From NCBI GenBank assembly GCA_024233305.1, contig JACKPV010000042.1, positions 7,250 to 71,249 on the forward strand: 64,000 nt of DNA. Direction: 5' to 3'. The notes below the pieces were generated by a model. That model worked only from the letters and a program-made list of their open reading frames with translations, did not search any database and was not told where the DNA came from. The position numbers were made by a program, and so were the translations under genes. The stretch's first letter is position 1. Each line of letters opens with the position of its first letter. Source of the stretch: Verrucomicrobiales bacterium. GTDB lineage: Bacteria; Verrucomicrobiota; Verrucomicrobiia; Limisphaerales; J093. Below, one piece after another: positions 18,184-27,539 of the stretch.

Positions 18184-21100
18184 ATGAATCGAATCGTACT
18201 GACCTGGTCCCTGTTACTGGTTATGCAGCTGAACGGAGCGTCCCGCGAGTCCGCGTGGAAATCGGTCGAGGAGGCCGCAGGGCAGGGGTTGCCCCGAACG
18301 GCGGTCGAGCGGCTCGAGCCGATCATCAACGGGGCGATTGCCGACCGTGCCTGGGGCGAGGCCGTGAAGGCGATTGCGTTTCGGTTGACCTACGAGGGGC
18401 AGATCGAGGGCAACCAACCGGAGGCGAAGATCACCCGCCTCGAAGCGGAACTGGCGCGCGCCCCGGCGGAAATCGTCCCGATGTTGCAGACCGTGCTGGC
18501 CCATTGGTACTGGCATTACTACCAGCAGAATCAATGGCGCTTCATGCGGCGCACGGCCACCGCCGAGGCGCCGGGGGAGGATTTCACGACCTGGGATCTC
18601 AAACGGCTTTTTGCCGAGATCGACCGGCAGTTCGAGCGGGCCCTCGTCGCGGCGGACGCGCTCAAGCAAATTCCGATCGGGGAGTACGCCGACCTCCTGA
18701 TCCAGGGCGGTCTGCCGGATCGGTATCGTCCCACCCTGTTTGATTTCATCGCCCAGGAGGCGCTTTCGTTTTACACCGCCGGCGAACAGGCGGGCGCCCG
18801 TCCGGAAGGGGCCTTCGAGATCGCGGCCACCGATCCGGCGCTGGGCCCCGTGGCCCGGTTCCTCGCCTGGACACCGCAAACCAGCGAAACCGATGCGCCG
18901 GCGCTGAAGGCGATCCGGCTGTACCAGGCGTTGCTCCGGTTTCACGCGGCGGACACCGACCCGACCGCCTTCCTGGACCTGGACCTGGCGCGGTTGAACT
19001 GGGCCCGGAACGTGGCGTTCGGGGAGGAAAAGGACGAGCGGTTCGAGGCGGCCTTGACCCGGTTTATTGACGCCAACGCGGACCATGAGATCGCCAGCAT
19101 GGCCCTGTGGCATCTGGCCCGGTCGAAGCAGGAGCAGGACGACCCGACCGCGGCGCATGCCCTGGCGAGCCGCGGCCGCACGATCCATCCGAACAGCCCG
19201 GGCGGTCAGCTTTGTGAGAACCTGGTGCGGCAGATCGAGGCGCCCTCGGCGTCGTTGCGCACGGAACGGGTTTGGACCGCGCCGTGGCCCGATCTGGAGG
19301 TGACCTATCGCAATGTGACGACGGTGTGGTTCCGCGCGATCGCGTGGGACTGGCAGGAGGTGGCGTCGGGCGCGATGGGGTTTCCTGACCGGCTCGATGA
19401 CGCGCAACGCGACCGGTTGCTTGCCCGGGCCCCCGCTCTGGAATGGCAGGAATCGCTGCCGGCAACGACCGATTACCGGGAGCACACGGCATCCCTCGCG
19501 GCCCCGGCCACACTGCGCCCGGGCAGCTATGTGATCGTGGCCAGTCACCGCGCGGACTTCCGTCCGGACGGCAACCAGTTGTCGCTCGCGGAAGTGTGGG
19601 TCAGCAAGCTGGCGCTGGTGTTGCGGACCGGCGAAGAGGACCTCGGGGGTTTCGTGTTGGAGGCGGAAAGCGGGGAACCGCTGGCGGGCGTGCGGGTCGA
19701 GGCCTGGCGCCAGGATTCGAGCGGACGACGCCGGGCGCTGACCCGGGTCGAAACCGTCAGAACCGACGCCCAGGGGCTCTTCGTGTTCAAGCAAAGCGGC
19801 GGTCCGCCCTTGTGGGTCCGAGCCGTGCATGAGGAGGGAAGCCTGGCCCGGATGACCGGCTATCGACCTCGCGGCCGGGAACGGGTGGTCCCGGAGGAAC
19901 GCACGGTGTTCTTCACCGATCGCGCCATTTATCGGCCCGGCCAGACGGTGCAATACAAGGGCATCTGCCTTCGCGCGGATCGGGCGGGCGACGACTACTC
20001 GGTTCTGGGAGGCCGCGCCTTGACGGTCACTTTCTTCGATCCGAACGGCAAGGAGATCGTGAAGCGAACGCATCGCTGCAACGACTACGGTTCGTTCAGC
20101 GGCAGCTTCACGGCACCCGCGGACCGCGTTGCCGGCCGGATGCGGCTCCAGGCTACGGACGGCCCCGACGGCGTTGGCTGGCTGCAGGTCGAGGAATACA
20201 AGCGGCCCAAGTTCCAGGTGACCTTGGAGGCGCCCGCCACGGCGCCGAAGCTCGCGGAAGAGGTCCGCATGATCGGGAAGGCGATGGCCTACACCGGGGC
20301 CGCCATTGACGGCGCCAAGGTCAAGTGGCGCGTGACGCGCGAGACGCAGATGCCGTGGTGGTGGGGCGGGTTCGGGCGACGCCTCGGCTGGCCCGTCGGT
20401 GAGGCGGCGGAGATTGCCCACGGGACAGCGGAGACCGCGGTCGATGGCACGTTCACCATCGGGTTTGTGGCCAACCCGGACCGTCGCGTGCCAGCGGCGG
20501 ATCAACCGACCTTCCGCTATCGGATCTCGGCCGATGTGACGGACCTGGCCGGCGAAACCCGCTCGGACGAGCGCTCCGTACGGGTCGGCTACGTGGCTCT
20601 CAACGCGCGGATCAATGTGCCGGAATGGCTGCCCGCCGGTGAACCCATTCCGATCGAGGTGCGCACCACGACGCTGGACGGTGAGCCGCAGTTGGCGGAG
20701 GGCGCGCTCAAAATCCACGCGCTCCAGGCGCCCGACCGTGTCCAGCGGGCGTCCTTGGTGCGGGGGATCAACGGGGAGCCGGATGGCTCCGATCCGCGCC
20801 ACTGGCCCCTGGGTCCAGTGGCGCAGGAGACCGGGTTCACCACGGATGCTGAAGGCCGGGCGAAGGTGACGGTGGCCCTGACGTCCGGGGTTTACCGGGC
20901 GGTGCTGTCCACGCAGGATCGCTTCGGCAAATCCGTGACGGCGGCACTGGACCTCCGGGTGATCGATCCATCCGCCGGCACGCTGGCGCTGAAGGTGCCT
21001 TCGCTGCTCGCGGCGCCGGCCTGGAGCGTCGAGCCGGGGAGCGAGTTCACCGCGATCTGGGGAACCGGCTATCCGACCGGACGGGCCTTCATCGAGATTC

Positions 21101-24100
21101 TGCATCGCGATCGGCGTTTGCAGGCCTTCTGGACCGAACCGGGTCGCACGCAGGCGACGATCCGACAGCCGGTCTGGGAGAGTTTTCGCGGCGGGTTCAC
21201 GCTGCGGGTGACGCAGGTTCGCGAAAACCGCGCCTACCTCGAAAGCCGGACGGTGAACGTTCCGTGGAGCAACAAGCAGCTGGCCCTGCGGTGGGAGCAC
21301 TTCACGTCGAAGCTCGCGCCGGGGCAGAAGGAAACCTGGTCGCTGGTGGTCAGCGGCGCCGACGCCGGCAATCGGGCGGCCGAAATGGTGGCCACGCTCT
21401 ACGACGCATCGCTCGACGCGTTCCTGCCACATCGATGGTCGGATGGTTTCGACGTGTTCCGGACCGAGCCCTTCCGGTCGCCGGGCTCCTTCGCCAACGC
21501 CGCCGAGGGATTCCGCGCCTTCGCCGCCAATTGGTGGCCGGATCAGATCGCCGTTGATTTGAGCTATCGCGCCTTTCCCCCCGAGCTTTCCGCGCCGCCC
21601 ATGCTTTATCCGCGAAGCATGATGGCGCGCGGGGCGCGCGTGGAGAGCCTCGCCATGCCGGCGATGGCGATGGACGCCGCTCCCATGGCCGCCCAAGGCG
21701 TCGCCATGGAAAAGGCTCAGGCGCTGCCGGAGGCGTCGGTGTTCTTTAGCGACGGCTTGGCGCCAGACGGGGACGGAATGGGCGGTGGCGCCGAGGTTGG
21801 AGACCGGGAGTCGCCCGCCCCGGATCTCAGCCGGGTGAGCGCCCGACGGAACCTCAACGAAACCGCATTCTTTTTTCCGCACTTGGTGGCGGAACCGAAC
21901 GGCGAAGTGCGGCTGTCGTTCACCATGCCGGAAGCCCTGACCGAATGGCGCTTCCTCGGATTCGCCCATGATTCTGCACTGCGCGCCGGCCTGCTCGAAG
22001 GCACGACGGTCACCGCCAAGGACCTCATGGTGCAGCCCAACCCGCCGCGCTTCCTGCGCGAAGGCGACGTGATCGAATTCACGGTCAAGGTCACCAATCA
22101 GGGCGATGCCACCCAGCAGGGCCGCATCCGGCTCGAATGGAAGCACGCCATCAGCGACGTCGCCGTGGACGGGTTGCTGGGGAACCGTGCGCCGGAACAG
22201 GCCTTTGCCGTGCCGGCCCGCGAATCCCGCACCTACGCGTGGCGGTTGTCCGTTCCGGATGGACTCCCGCCGGTCACCTACCGCGTGGTGGCCGCTTCAT
22301 CGACGCTTTCGGACGGCGAGGAAGGCATGCTGCCGGTGGTGGCCCGCCGGGTGTTGGTGACCGAATCGTTGCCGCTGCCGATCCGCGGACCGGCGACGCG
22401 CGAGTTTCGCTTTGCCGATCTGCTGGACGCCGGACGGTCGGACACCTTGTCGCACCAGAGCCTCACCGTGCAGATGGTCTCGAACCCGGCGTGGTATGCG
22501 GTCATGGCGCTGCCGTTCCTGATGGAGTTCCCGCACGAATGCAACGAGCAGACCTTCAACCGCCTTTACGCGAACGCGCTGGCCCGCTTCATCGCCAACT
22601 CGGATCCCAAGATCCGGCGCGTGTTCGATCAATGGCGCAATACGCCGGCGCTGGACAGTCCGCTCGAGAAGAACCAGGACCTGAAGGCGCTCCTCCTCGA
22701 GGCCACGCCGTGGTGGCGTCAGGCGCAGAACGAAAGCGAAGCCCGGCGCAACGTCGGCGTGCTTTTTGACGACAACCGCCTGAACAACGAACTCGACCGC
22801 GCCTTGCGCAAGCTCATTGATTCCCAGCAACCCGACGGCAGGTGGTCGTGGTTCCCCGGCGGGTCGGCCAACGACTACATCACGCTTTACATCACCACCG
22901 GGTTCGGCCGCTTGCGCCATCTCGGCGTGGATCTTGAGGTAAGCCCTGCGCTGCGCGCCCTGGACCGCCTGGACGAGTGGCTGCGCGAGACTCACGACCG
23001 TATCCGTCGGGACCAGAAGCTCGACGGAAACCACCTTACTTCCCGCATCGCGCTCCAACTCTACGGACGGAGCTTCTTCCTCAAAGACCAGCCGGTCGCC
23101 GACGCAAGCCGCGCGGCCTACGACTATTTCCTTGCGCAAGCCCGGCAATACTGGGTGCAACTCGGGGAAAGGCAGTCCCAGGGGCATCTGGCCCTCGCGT
23201 TGCTCCGGTTCGGCGATGCGGCAACGCCGGCGGCGATCGTGAAATCGCTGAAGGAGCGGTCGGTCACCGACGACGAACTGGGTCGCTTCTGGCGGGACAC
23301 GGAGTTGAGTTGGTGGTGGTTCCGCGCGCCCATTGAAACCCAGGCGCTCATGATCGAGGTCTTCGCCGAGGTGGCGCGGGACGAGGCGGCCGTTGACGAG
23401 TGCCAGACCTGGCTGTTGAAGCAAAAACAAACGCAGGACTGGAAGACCACCAAGGCCACCGCCGACGCCATCTATGCGCTGCTGTTGCGGGGCCGCAACC
23501 TGCTGGCGAGCGACAAGTTGGTCGAGGTGCGACTGGCCGGCACACCGGTCAAACCGGTCCAGGTCGAGGCGGGAACCGGCTTCTACGAACAGCGGTTTGC
23601 CGGTTCCGAAGTCCGCCCGGCGATGGGCAACGTGACCGTGGTCAAACCGGACGATGGCGTGGCCTGGGGCGGTGTGCACTGGCAGTACTTCGAGGAAGTC
23701 GGCAAGGTCGAGGCCTATCAGGGAACCCCGCTGAAACTCGATCTGCGGTTGTTCACCAAGACGGACACCGCCCGCGGACCGGAGTTGCGCGCGGTGAGCG
23801 GCTCGTTGGCCGTCGGTGACGAACTGGTGACCCGCCTCGAACTGCGCGTCGACCGCGACATGGAATACGTCCACCTCCAGCTCCCGCGCGGCAGCGGCAC
23901 CGAGCCGGTGAACGTGCTGTCGGGCTACCGCTTCCAGGATGGGCTGGCTTACTACGAGACCACGCGCGACACGGCAACGCACTGCTTCATCGATTACCTG
24001 CCGAAAGGGACCTACGTCTTCGAGACCTCGGTGCGGGTGCAGCTCCGCGGCGAGTACCAGACCGGGTTCGCGAGCGTCCAGTGCATGTATGCCCCCGAAT

Positions 24101-24141
24101 TCAACAGCCACAGCGCGAGCGTGAAACTCGAAGTGCAGTGA
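18184..24141 (+). CDS. Bacterial alpha-2-macroglobulin family protein
   Basis: The 1985-aa exported protein has a short signal peptide (IVLTWSLLLVMQLNGAS). An alpha-helical N-terminal region (to ~370) is followed by macroglobulin-type beta domains, with the MG2 signature TDRAIYRPGQTVQYKG near residue 578. The alpha-2-macroglobulin domain (ETAFFFPHLVAEPNGEV, near 1225) and the thioester domain follow, with CNEQ at residue 1453 in HECNEQTFNRLYANAL. The Cys and Gln of the thioester are present, so it should trap attacking proteases covalently in the periplasm. A linker near 1150-1210 is rich in Met/Ala. No penicillin-binding protein 1c gene, the common partner, is adjacent. The start is the first ATG of the frame. 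Confidence 0.92.
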   Translation: MNRIVLTWSLLLVMQLNGASRESAWKSVEEAAGQGLPRTAVERLEPIINGAIADRAWGEAVKAIAFRLTYEGQIEGNQPEAKITRLEAELARAPAEIVPMLQTVLAHWYWHYYQQNQWRFMRRTATAEAPGEDFTTWDLKRLFAEIDRQFERALVAADALKQIPIGEYADLLIQGGLPDRYRPTLFDFIAQEALSFYTAGEQAGARPEGAFEIAATDPALGPVARFLAWTPQTSETDAPALKAIRLYQALLRFHAADTDPTAFLDLDLARLNWARNVAFGEEKDERFEAALTRFIDANADHEIASMALWHLARSKQEQDDPTAAHALASRGRTIHPNSPGGQLCENLVRQIEAPSASLRTERVWTAPWPDLEVTYRNVTTVWFRAIAWDWQEVASGAMGFPDRLDDAQRDRLLARAPALEWQESLPATTDYREHTASLAAPATLRPGSYVIVASHRADFRPDGNQLSLAEVWVSKLALVLRTGEEDLGGFVLEAESGEPLAGVRVEAWRQDSSGRRRALTRVETVRTDAQGLFVFKQSGGPPLWVRAVHEEGSLARMTGYRPRGRERVVPEERTVFFTDRAIYRPGQTVQYKGICLRADRAGDDYSVLGGRALTVTFFDPNGKEIVKRTHRCNDYGSFSGSFTAPADRVAGRMRLQATDGPDGVGWLQVEEYKRPKFQVTLEAPATAPKLAEEVRMIGKAMAYTGAAIDGAKVKWRVTRETQMPWWWGGFGRRLGWPVGEAAEIAHGTAETAVDGTFTIGFVANPDRRVPAADQPTFRYRISADVTDLAGETRSDERSVRVGYVALNARINVPEWLPAGEPIPIEVRTTTLDGEPQLAEGALKIHALQAPDRVQRASLVRGINGEPDGSDPRHWPLGPVAQETGFTTDAEGRAKVTVALTSGVYRAVLSTQDRFGKSVTAALDLRVIDPSAGTLALKVPSLLAAPAWSVEPGSEFTAIWGTGYPTGRAFIEILHRDRRLQAFWTEPGRTQATIRQPVWESFRGGFTLRVTQVRENRAYLESRTVNVPWSNKQLALRWEHFTSKLAPGQKETWSLVVSGADAGNRAAEMVATLYDASLDAFLPHRWSDGFDVFRTEPFRSPGSFANAAEGFRAFAANWWPDQIAVDLSYRAFPPELSAPPMLYPRSMMARGARVESLAMPAMAMDAAPMAAQGVAMEKAQALPEASVFFSDGLAPDGDGMGGGAEVGDRESPAPDLSRVSARRNLNETAFFFPHLVAEPNGEVRLSFTMPEALTEWRFLGFAHDSALRAGLLEGTTVTAKDLMVQPNPPRFLREGDVIEFTVKVTNQGDATQQGRIRLEWKHAISDVAVDGLLGNRAPEQAFAVPARESRTYAWRLSVPDGLPPVTYRVVAASSTLSDGEEGMLPVVARRVLVTESLPLPIRGPATREFRFADLLDAGRSDTLSHQSLTVQMVSNPAWYAVMALPFLMEFPHECNEQTFNRLYANALARFIANSDPKIRRVFDQWRNTPALDSPLEKNQDLKALLLEATPWWRQAQNESEARRNVGVLFDDNRLNNELDRALRKLIDSQQPDGRWSWFPGGSANDYITLYITTGFGRLRHLGVDLEVSPALRALDRLDEWLRETHDRIRRDQKLDGNHLTSRIALQLYGRSFFLKDQPVADASRAAYDYFLAQARQYWVQLGERQSQGHLALALLRFGDAATPAAIVKSLKERSVTDDELGRFWRDTELSWWWFRAPIETQALMIEVFAEVARDEAAVDECQTWLLKQKQTQDWKTTKATADAIYALLLRGRNLLASDKLVEVRLAGTPVKPVQVEAGTGFYEQRFAGSEVRPAMGNVTVVKPDDGVAWGGVHWQYFEEVGKVEAYQGTPLKLDLRLFTKTDTARGPELRAVSGSLAVGDELVTRLELRVDRDMEYVHLQLPRGSGTEPVNVLSGYRFQDGLAYYETTRDTATHCFIDYLPKGTYVFETSVRVQLRGEYQTGFASVQCMYAPEFNSHSASVKLEVQ

Positions 24142-24283
24142 GCCTTCCCGGACGCTGGCCGGCCATCGGTTTCTCGGCGGCCGGCGGCCGGGGGGGAAGG
24201 CCTTGGGTGAAACCGCCGGACCGTGTCTGCCCGCCGGGAATCGCTGCCGCCACGATCACCCAACCGAGACGGCTCGGCTGGTG

Positions 24284-24490
24284 TCAGAGCTCGTCCTCCG
24301 ACACCGGAATGATCTTCATCAGCGAGCGTTGCAGGCCCAGCTTCAGTGTTTGATTGCCGTGGACCGGTATGACGACCCGCTCTATCCGGCCCGCTTTGAC
24401 GTAAACGTGATGGCTGCCGCTGATTCTCGCAAGGGCCCACCCTTTCCGCTCGGCCAACCTCGCCATCCTCATGCCAGTGATCGCCTTCAC
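24284..24490 (-). CDS. hicA: HicA-family mRNA interferase toxin
   Basis: The 68-aa double-stranded RNA-binding-like protein has the pattern AERKGWALARISGSHHVYVK with the catalytic histidine in GSHH, and the closing strand RVVIPVHGNQTLKLG. HicA cleaves mRNA when free of its antitoxin. The gene overlaps the end of hicB by four bases (24487-24490), the reverse of the classical hicA-hicB order, but common in chromosomal pairs. It is convergent with the macroglobulin gene. Confidence 0.85.
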   Translation of the reverse strand: MKAITGMRMARLAERKGWALARISGSHHVYVKAGRIERVVIPVHGNQTLKLGLQRSLMKIIPVSEDEL

Positions 24491-24690
24491 ACCGCCACTT
24501 CCAGGAGCCTCTGATTGGTCGTCGGTTCGAGACCGCCTTCACCAGCTGCCAGCCATGCCTCGATCGCCTCGCGGACATTCTCCCTGAGTTCCTCCCAGGT
24601 CGCGGCTTGTGTGAGGCAGCCGGGCAGGGCGGGAACCTCCGCCCAGTAGCCGCCCTCTTCCGCCTCGTGCACGATCGCCTTGAGCTTCAT
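24487..24690 (-). CDS. hicB: HicB-family antitoxin
   Basis: The 67-aa protein shows the partial RNase H-like HicB fold: KLKAIVHEAEEGGYWAEVPALPG, then CLTQAATWEELRENVREAIEAWL. It has no C-terminal DNA-binding domain, so it is the short form that neutralises HicA by direct contact. It is the first gene of the pair and is translationally coupled to hicA. Confidence 0.85.
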   Translation of the reverse strand: MKLKAIVHEAEEGGYWAEVPALPGCLTQAATWEELRENVREAIEAWLAAGEGGLEPTTNQRLLEVAV

Positions 24691-24894
24691 GGCCTGAAGG
24701 TAGCATGGGCTTCAGGCGTGAAAAGCGCCCATTCGTCGCGCCACCGGTTCGCCCGGTCCGCAGCCAGCAATGTGCTCCGGCCTCAGATCGGCGACGAGGG
24801 CGCCTCAATCCCGTTGCCCCGGGCGGTCACTCACTCATTCGACCACCCCGAGTTCCTGAACCACTCCGCGTGGCTGCCGGGAGTGAGGGTTCCC

Positions 24895-25338
24895 TCAATC
24901 GGCCGGGGTCGGCGGCGCAGCGGTGTTTACCGTCACCATCCAGCCGAGGCCGAACCGGTCGGTGACCATGCCAAAGCAGGGTGACCAGAAGGTCTTCATC
25001 AGGGGCATGTCCACGGTCCCACCTTCGGTCAGGGCGGCGAACGCCCGGCCCGCCGCGGCTTCATCCGGCAGCCCGAGCGAAATCCGGAACCCTTCGAACC
25101 GCGCCTTGTCGTCGCAGCCATCGGAGGCCATGAAGCAGGCGTTGCCGACGCGGATCGTCGCGTGCATCACCTTGTTCTCGAAGCCCGGGGCGAGCATGCC
25201 CTCCGGGACCGGATCGGGGCTTTCGTGGTAGCGCATGAGGAAGTCCAGCTGCGCCCCAAGCGCTTCCCGGTAGAAGGCGATCGCCTCGTCGCAGCGACCG
25301 CCGAAGAAGAGGTACGGCTGAATCTCGGTTCCTGACAT
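24895..25338 (-). CDS. VOC-family (PhnB/glyoxalase-like) protein
   Basis: The 147-aa protein has the PhnB-like pattern: IQPYLFFGGRCDEAIAFYREALGAQ, then VMHATIRVGNACFMASDG, and FWSPCFGMVTDRFGLGWMV, two beta-alpha-beta-beta-beta modules. Proteins of this kind are small dimeric VOC enzymes or binding proteins (3-demethylubiquinone methyltransferase-like annotation is common but unproven). The ATG at 25338 starts the conserved part (MSGTEIQPYL); the 26-codon upstream extension is not family-like. No neighbour indicates a pathway. Confidence 0.8.
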   Translation of the reverse strand: MSGTEIQPYLFFGGRCDEAIAFYREALGAQLDFLMRYHESPDPVPEGMLAPGFENKVMHATIRVGNACFMASDGCDDKARFEGFRISLGLPDEAAAGRAFAALTEGGTVDMPLMKTFWSPCFGMVTDRFGLGWMVTVNTAAPPTPAD

Positions 25339-25653
25339 TTCAGTTCCTGGTTGTGGGTAATGGCCGAGCGCCCGCCGGACGTGCAATTCGCTCCGGGCAA
25401 GCGGCTGACAGTGCACCGGATCGCGAGCGCCAGCAAGTGGGATGGTGATGGCCTGCCTTGCCGAACGGGCCGGTGGCGGGCCTTCGAGGGGGGGCTTCGA
25501 CGCGGATCGCGGCGCCGTTCCGAGGCTGAACGCAAGGCTCGTTCGGCCCCCGGATATCGGGGGTCACACGCCGTCAAGACTCCGATGGCGAGTCTCAACA
25601 AGTTAAAGGACAATGGTTTGGCAAATCCATGGTCCTGTGCATATTTGTCGGAC
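25339..25653. other. 315-bp gap without recognised feature
   Basis: No gene or repeat is seen between the VOC gene start and the broken ATPase gene. The last 60 bases are clearly AT-richer than the surroundings and probably hold the former ATPase promoter. Confidence 0.45.
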
Positions 25654-26462
25654 ATGTGGGTTGACCGCACATATGAGCGCCTGCTTCGCGAACCGCCTGC
25701 GTCGTTGCGGCTCTTTCCGGTGTGGCTTTTCCTTGGGCCGCGGCAGGTCGGCAAGAGTTCGCTCCTGCTGCGCTGCGCGGAACCCGAACGACAGGTGGTG
25801 AACCTTGATGACCTCGCCGTGCGGACGCGGGTGACGCGGGACCCCGTCTTGTTCGCCGCCGACCTGCGTCCGCCCCTGCTGCTCGATGAGATTCAGTACG
25901 GGCCGGAACTCCTGAGCCGTAACGATTCAGTAACTCGTAGCCGCCGACGTGCAGTCGGCGCATGATTCAGCTGGGATAGGGCAGCCTGTTGCCGAGGGCG
26001 ACGATTCACCGAAAAGTGACTGCTGATCGGAATCGGCGAGCCCGCGTAAGCCCTTGGATTTCAGCGCCGACTACACGTCGGCGGCTACCCCGTGTTGAAT
26101 CGATACGGCTGAGCGTGGTGAAGCGCTTTGCGGATCAGCAATCCGACCGGGCGGGGGCGGTATGGTTGACCGGTTCCCAGAGGTTCGAGGTCATGCAGGG
26201 GGTGCGTGAAACCCTGGCGGGCCGGATGGCGATTCTGAATCTGTTCGGCCTGTCGGACGAGGAGAAGCGTCTCCCGTCCGGCCCGCCGTCCGCCTACTTC
26301 GAGTGCCTGTGGCAGACCTCGTTTCCCAAGATCGCCGGCGCCAACTGGCAGCCGGGCCGTGTGATTTCGCTGGGAGCTTCCCATCCAGACGCTGCGCCGC
26401 ATGTCTTGGCGCCGGAATGGCGGCTGGCTTCGCCCCTCGATCTCAGCTTCCTGGCCGACTGA
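25654..26462 (+). pseudogene. AAA ATPase (DUF4143-type) gene interrupted by a MITE-like element
   Basis: The 5' part (from ATG 25654) encodes WLFLGPRQVGKSSLLLRC, the Walker A of the archaeal-type/DUF4143 ATPases, and LLLDEIQYGPELLS, the Walker B. The 192-bp element at 25917-26108 follows. Directly after it, VVKRFADQQ and VWLTGSQRFEVMQGVRETL continue the same domain. Removing the element and one CTGAG copy restores the frame exactly (ELLS-VVKR). The 3' end is also lost: the frame stops at 26462 after residues unlike the family, and a degenerate copy of the same element begins right there. Intact relatives are about 380-400 aa. The gene should be non-functional. Confidence 0.85.
25917..26108 (+). 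mobile_element. 192-bp MITE-like element, copy 2 (inside ATPase gene)
   Basis: It is the same 192-bp sequence as 15118-15309 in opposite orientation, three mismatches by hand count. It is flanked by CTGAG at 25912-25916 and 26109-26113, a clean 5-bp target duplication inside a coding sequence. The ends are CCGTAACGATTCA and, inverted, CCGTATCGATTCA. Confidence 0.85.
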
Positions 26463-26773
26463 TCCCTGCCTGTTCAGAATCGGGTAGCTGCCGACGTGCA
26501 GTCGGCGCATGATTCAGCGGGCATGCGGACGTCTGCTGCCGCGGGCGACGATTCGCCGAAAGGTCACTCCCGATCGGCGGCGGCGAGACCGCACAAGCCC
26601 ATTGGGATCAGCGCCGACCAAACGTTGGCGGCTACAGGGTGTTGAGTCGATACGGCTTATCGGAGGCCGCGCGGTTGTTCCAATGAGGCGCATCCTCGTG
26701 ATGCCTGCGGGTTTCCGCAGCCCTGGCACTTTGTCACTTGGCGTCCGGGGGAATCCCCGATTGAATCGGCGGC
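26463..26773. other. 311-bp gap before the aldolase gene
   Basis: The first two thirds are the degenerate MITE-like copy. The remaining 118 bases presumably hold the promoter of the class II aldolase gene; no clear -35/-10 pair was assigned. Confidence 0.45.
26466..26655 (+). mobile_element. MITE-like element, degenerate copy 3
   Basis: This roughly 190-bp stretch shares the subterminal GTAGCTGCCGACGTGCAGTC, a GGCGCATGATTCAGC block, a central GGCGACGATTCGCCGAAAGG block and the end GAGTCGATACGG with copies 1 and 2, in the orientation of copy 2. It has many substitutions and no clear target duplication. It begins within a few bases of the truncated ATPase stop. Confidence 0.65.
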
Positions 26774-27526
26774 ATGCAAGACGACCTTGAGGCGCTGGTC
26801 GATCTCTCGCACCAGATCGGGGCGCCCGAACACCGGTTGGCGATTCTGGGCGAGGGCAACACCTCGGTGAAGCTCGGCGCCGGGCAGTTTGCGGTGAAGG
26901 CGAGCGGCGCCGAACTCGCCGGCATGACCGTCGCCGACGTCACGGTGTGCGATTCCGCCAAGCTGGTTGAACTGCTCGATCACCGGGGCCTGAGTGATAC
27001 CGTCCTGGAACGTGCCCTCATGGAAGCGCGTGTCGATCCCGAGGCGAAACGGCCCAGCATCGAGGCCGTTTTCCACGCCTGGCTCCTGAGCCTTGAAGGA
27101 ATCAACTTCATCGGGCATTGCCATCCGCTGTCGGTGAACCAGGTGCTGTGCTCGCCGCGCGCCCGGGATTTTGCCGAGCACCGGATGTTCCCCGACGAAA
27201 TCGTGTTTTGCGGCGCGGCGTCGGTGTACGTGCCCTACGCCGATCCGGGCCTGCCCCTGGCCTGGCAGATACGCGAGCGCACCAAAGACTTTGTCCGGGA
27301 CGGCGGCGCTCCGCCCCGGTTGATCCTGCTCCAGAACCATGGCGTCATCGCGCTGGGTTCCTCGGTGAAGGGGGTGATGGCCTGCCTGCTGATGGCGGCC
27401 AAGGCGGCGGAGATCTTCAGCGGCGCCGCGGCGATGGGCGGGCCGACCTTCCTGCTGCCCCAGCATGTCGAACGGATTCTGCGGCGGCCGGACGAGGTCT
27501 ACCGCCAGGGCCGGCTCGGGTTGTGA
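26774..27526 (+). CDS. Class II aldolase/adducin-family protein
   Basis: The 250-aa protein has the class II aldolase features: GEGNTSVKLGAGQFAVKASG at the phosphate-binding end, the zinc ligands in GHCHPLSVNQ, and a third histidine in LLQNHGVIALG. These enzymes cleave or isomerise sugar phosphates such as fuculose- or rhamnulose-1-phosphate; the substrate is not clear. The C-terminus HVERILRRPDEVYRQ fits a subgroup found in Verrucomicrobia and Planctomycetes. A sugar-catabolic role could relate to the substrate-binding protein at the window start, but they are 26 kb apart. ATG 26774 is the first start in the conserved frame. Confidence 0.85.
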   Translation: MQDDLEALVDLSHQIGAPEHRLAILGEGNTSVKLGAGQFAVKASGAELAGMTVADVTVCDSAKLVELLDHRGLSDTVLERALMEARVDPEAKRPSIEAVFHAWLLSLEGINFIGHCHPLSVNQVLCSPRARDFAEHRMFPDEIVFCGAASVYVPYADPGLPLAWQIRERTKDFVRDGGAPPRLILLQNHGVIALGSSVKGVMACLLMAAKAAEIFSGAAAMGGPTFLLPQHVERILRRPDEVYRQGRLGL

Positions 27527-27539
27527 GCGCCGGGGGGAC

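Noticed and set aside
18214..22146. Open frame of 1310 codons on the minus strand
   Set aside because: It is antisense to the alpha-2-macroglobulin gene, whose domains are clear; the antisense product has no family motif.
25989..26462. Apparent independent gene with its own ATG
   Set aside because: Its first 40 codons are the MITE-like element and the rest is the interrupted ATPase; the similar frames at 14467-15237 and 26509-26790 are the same element read through.
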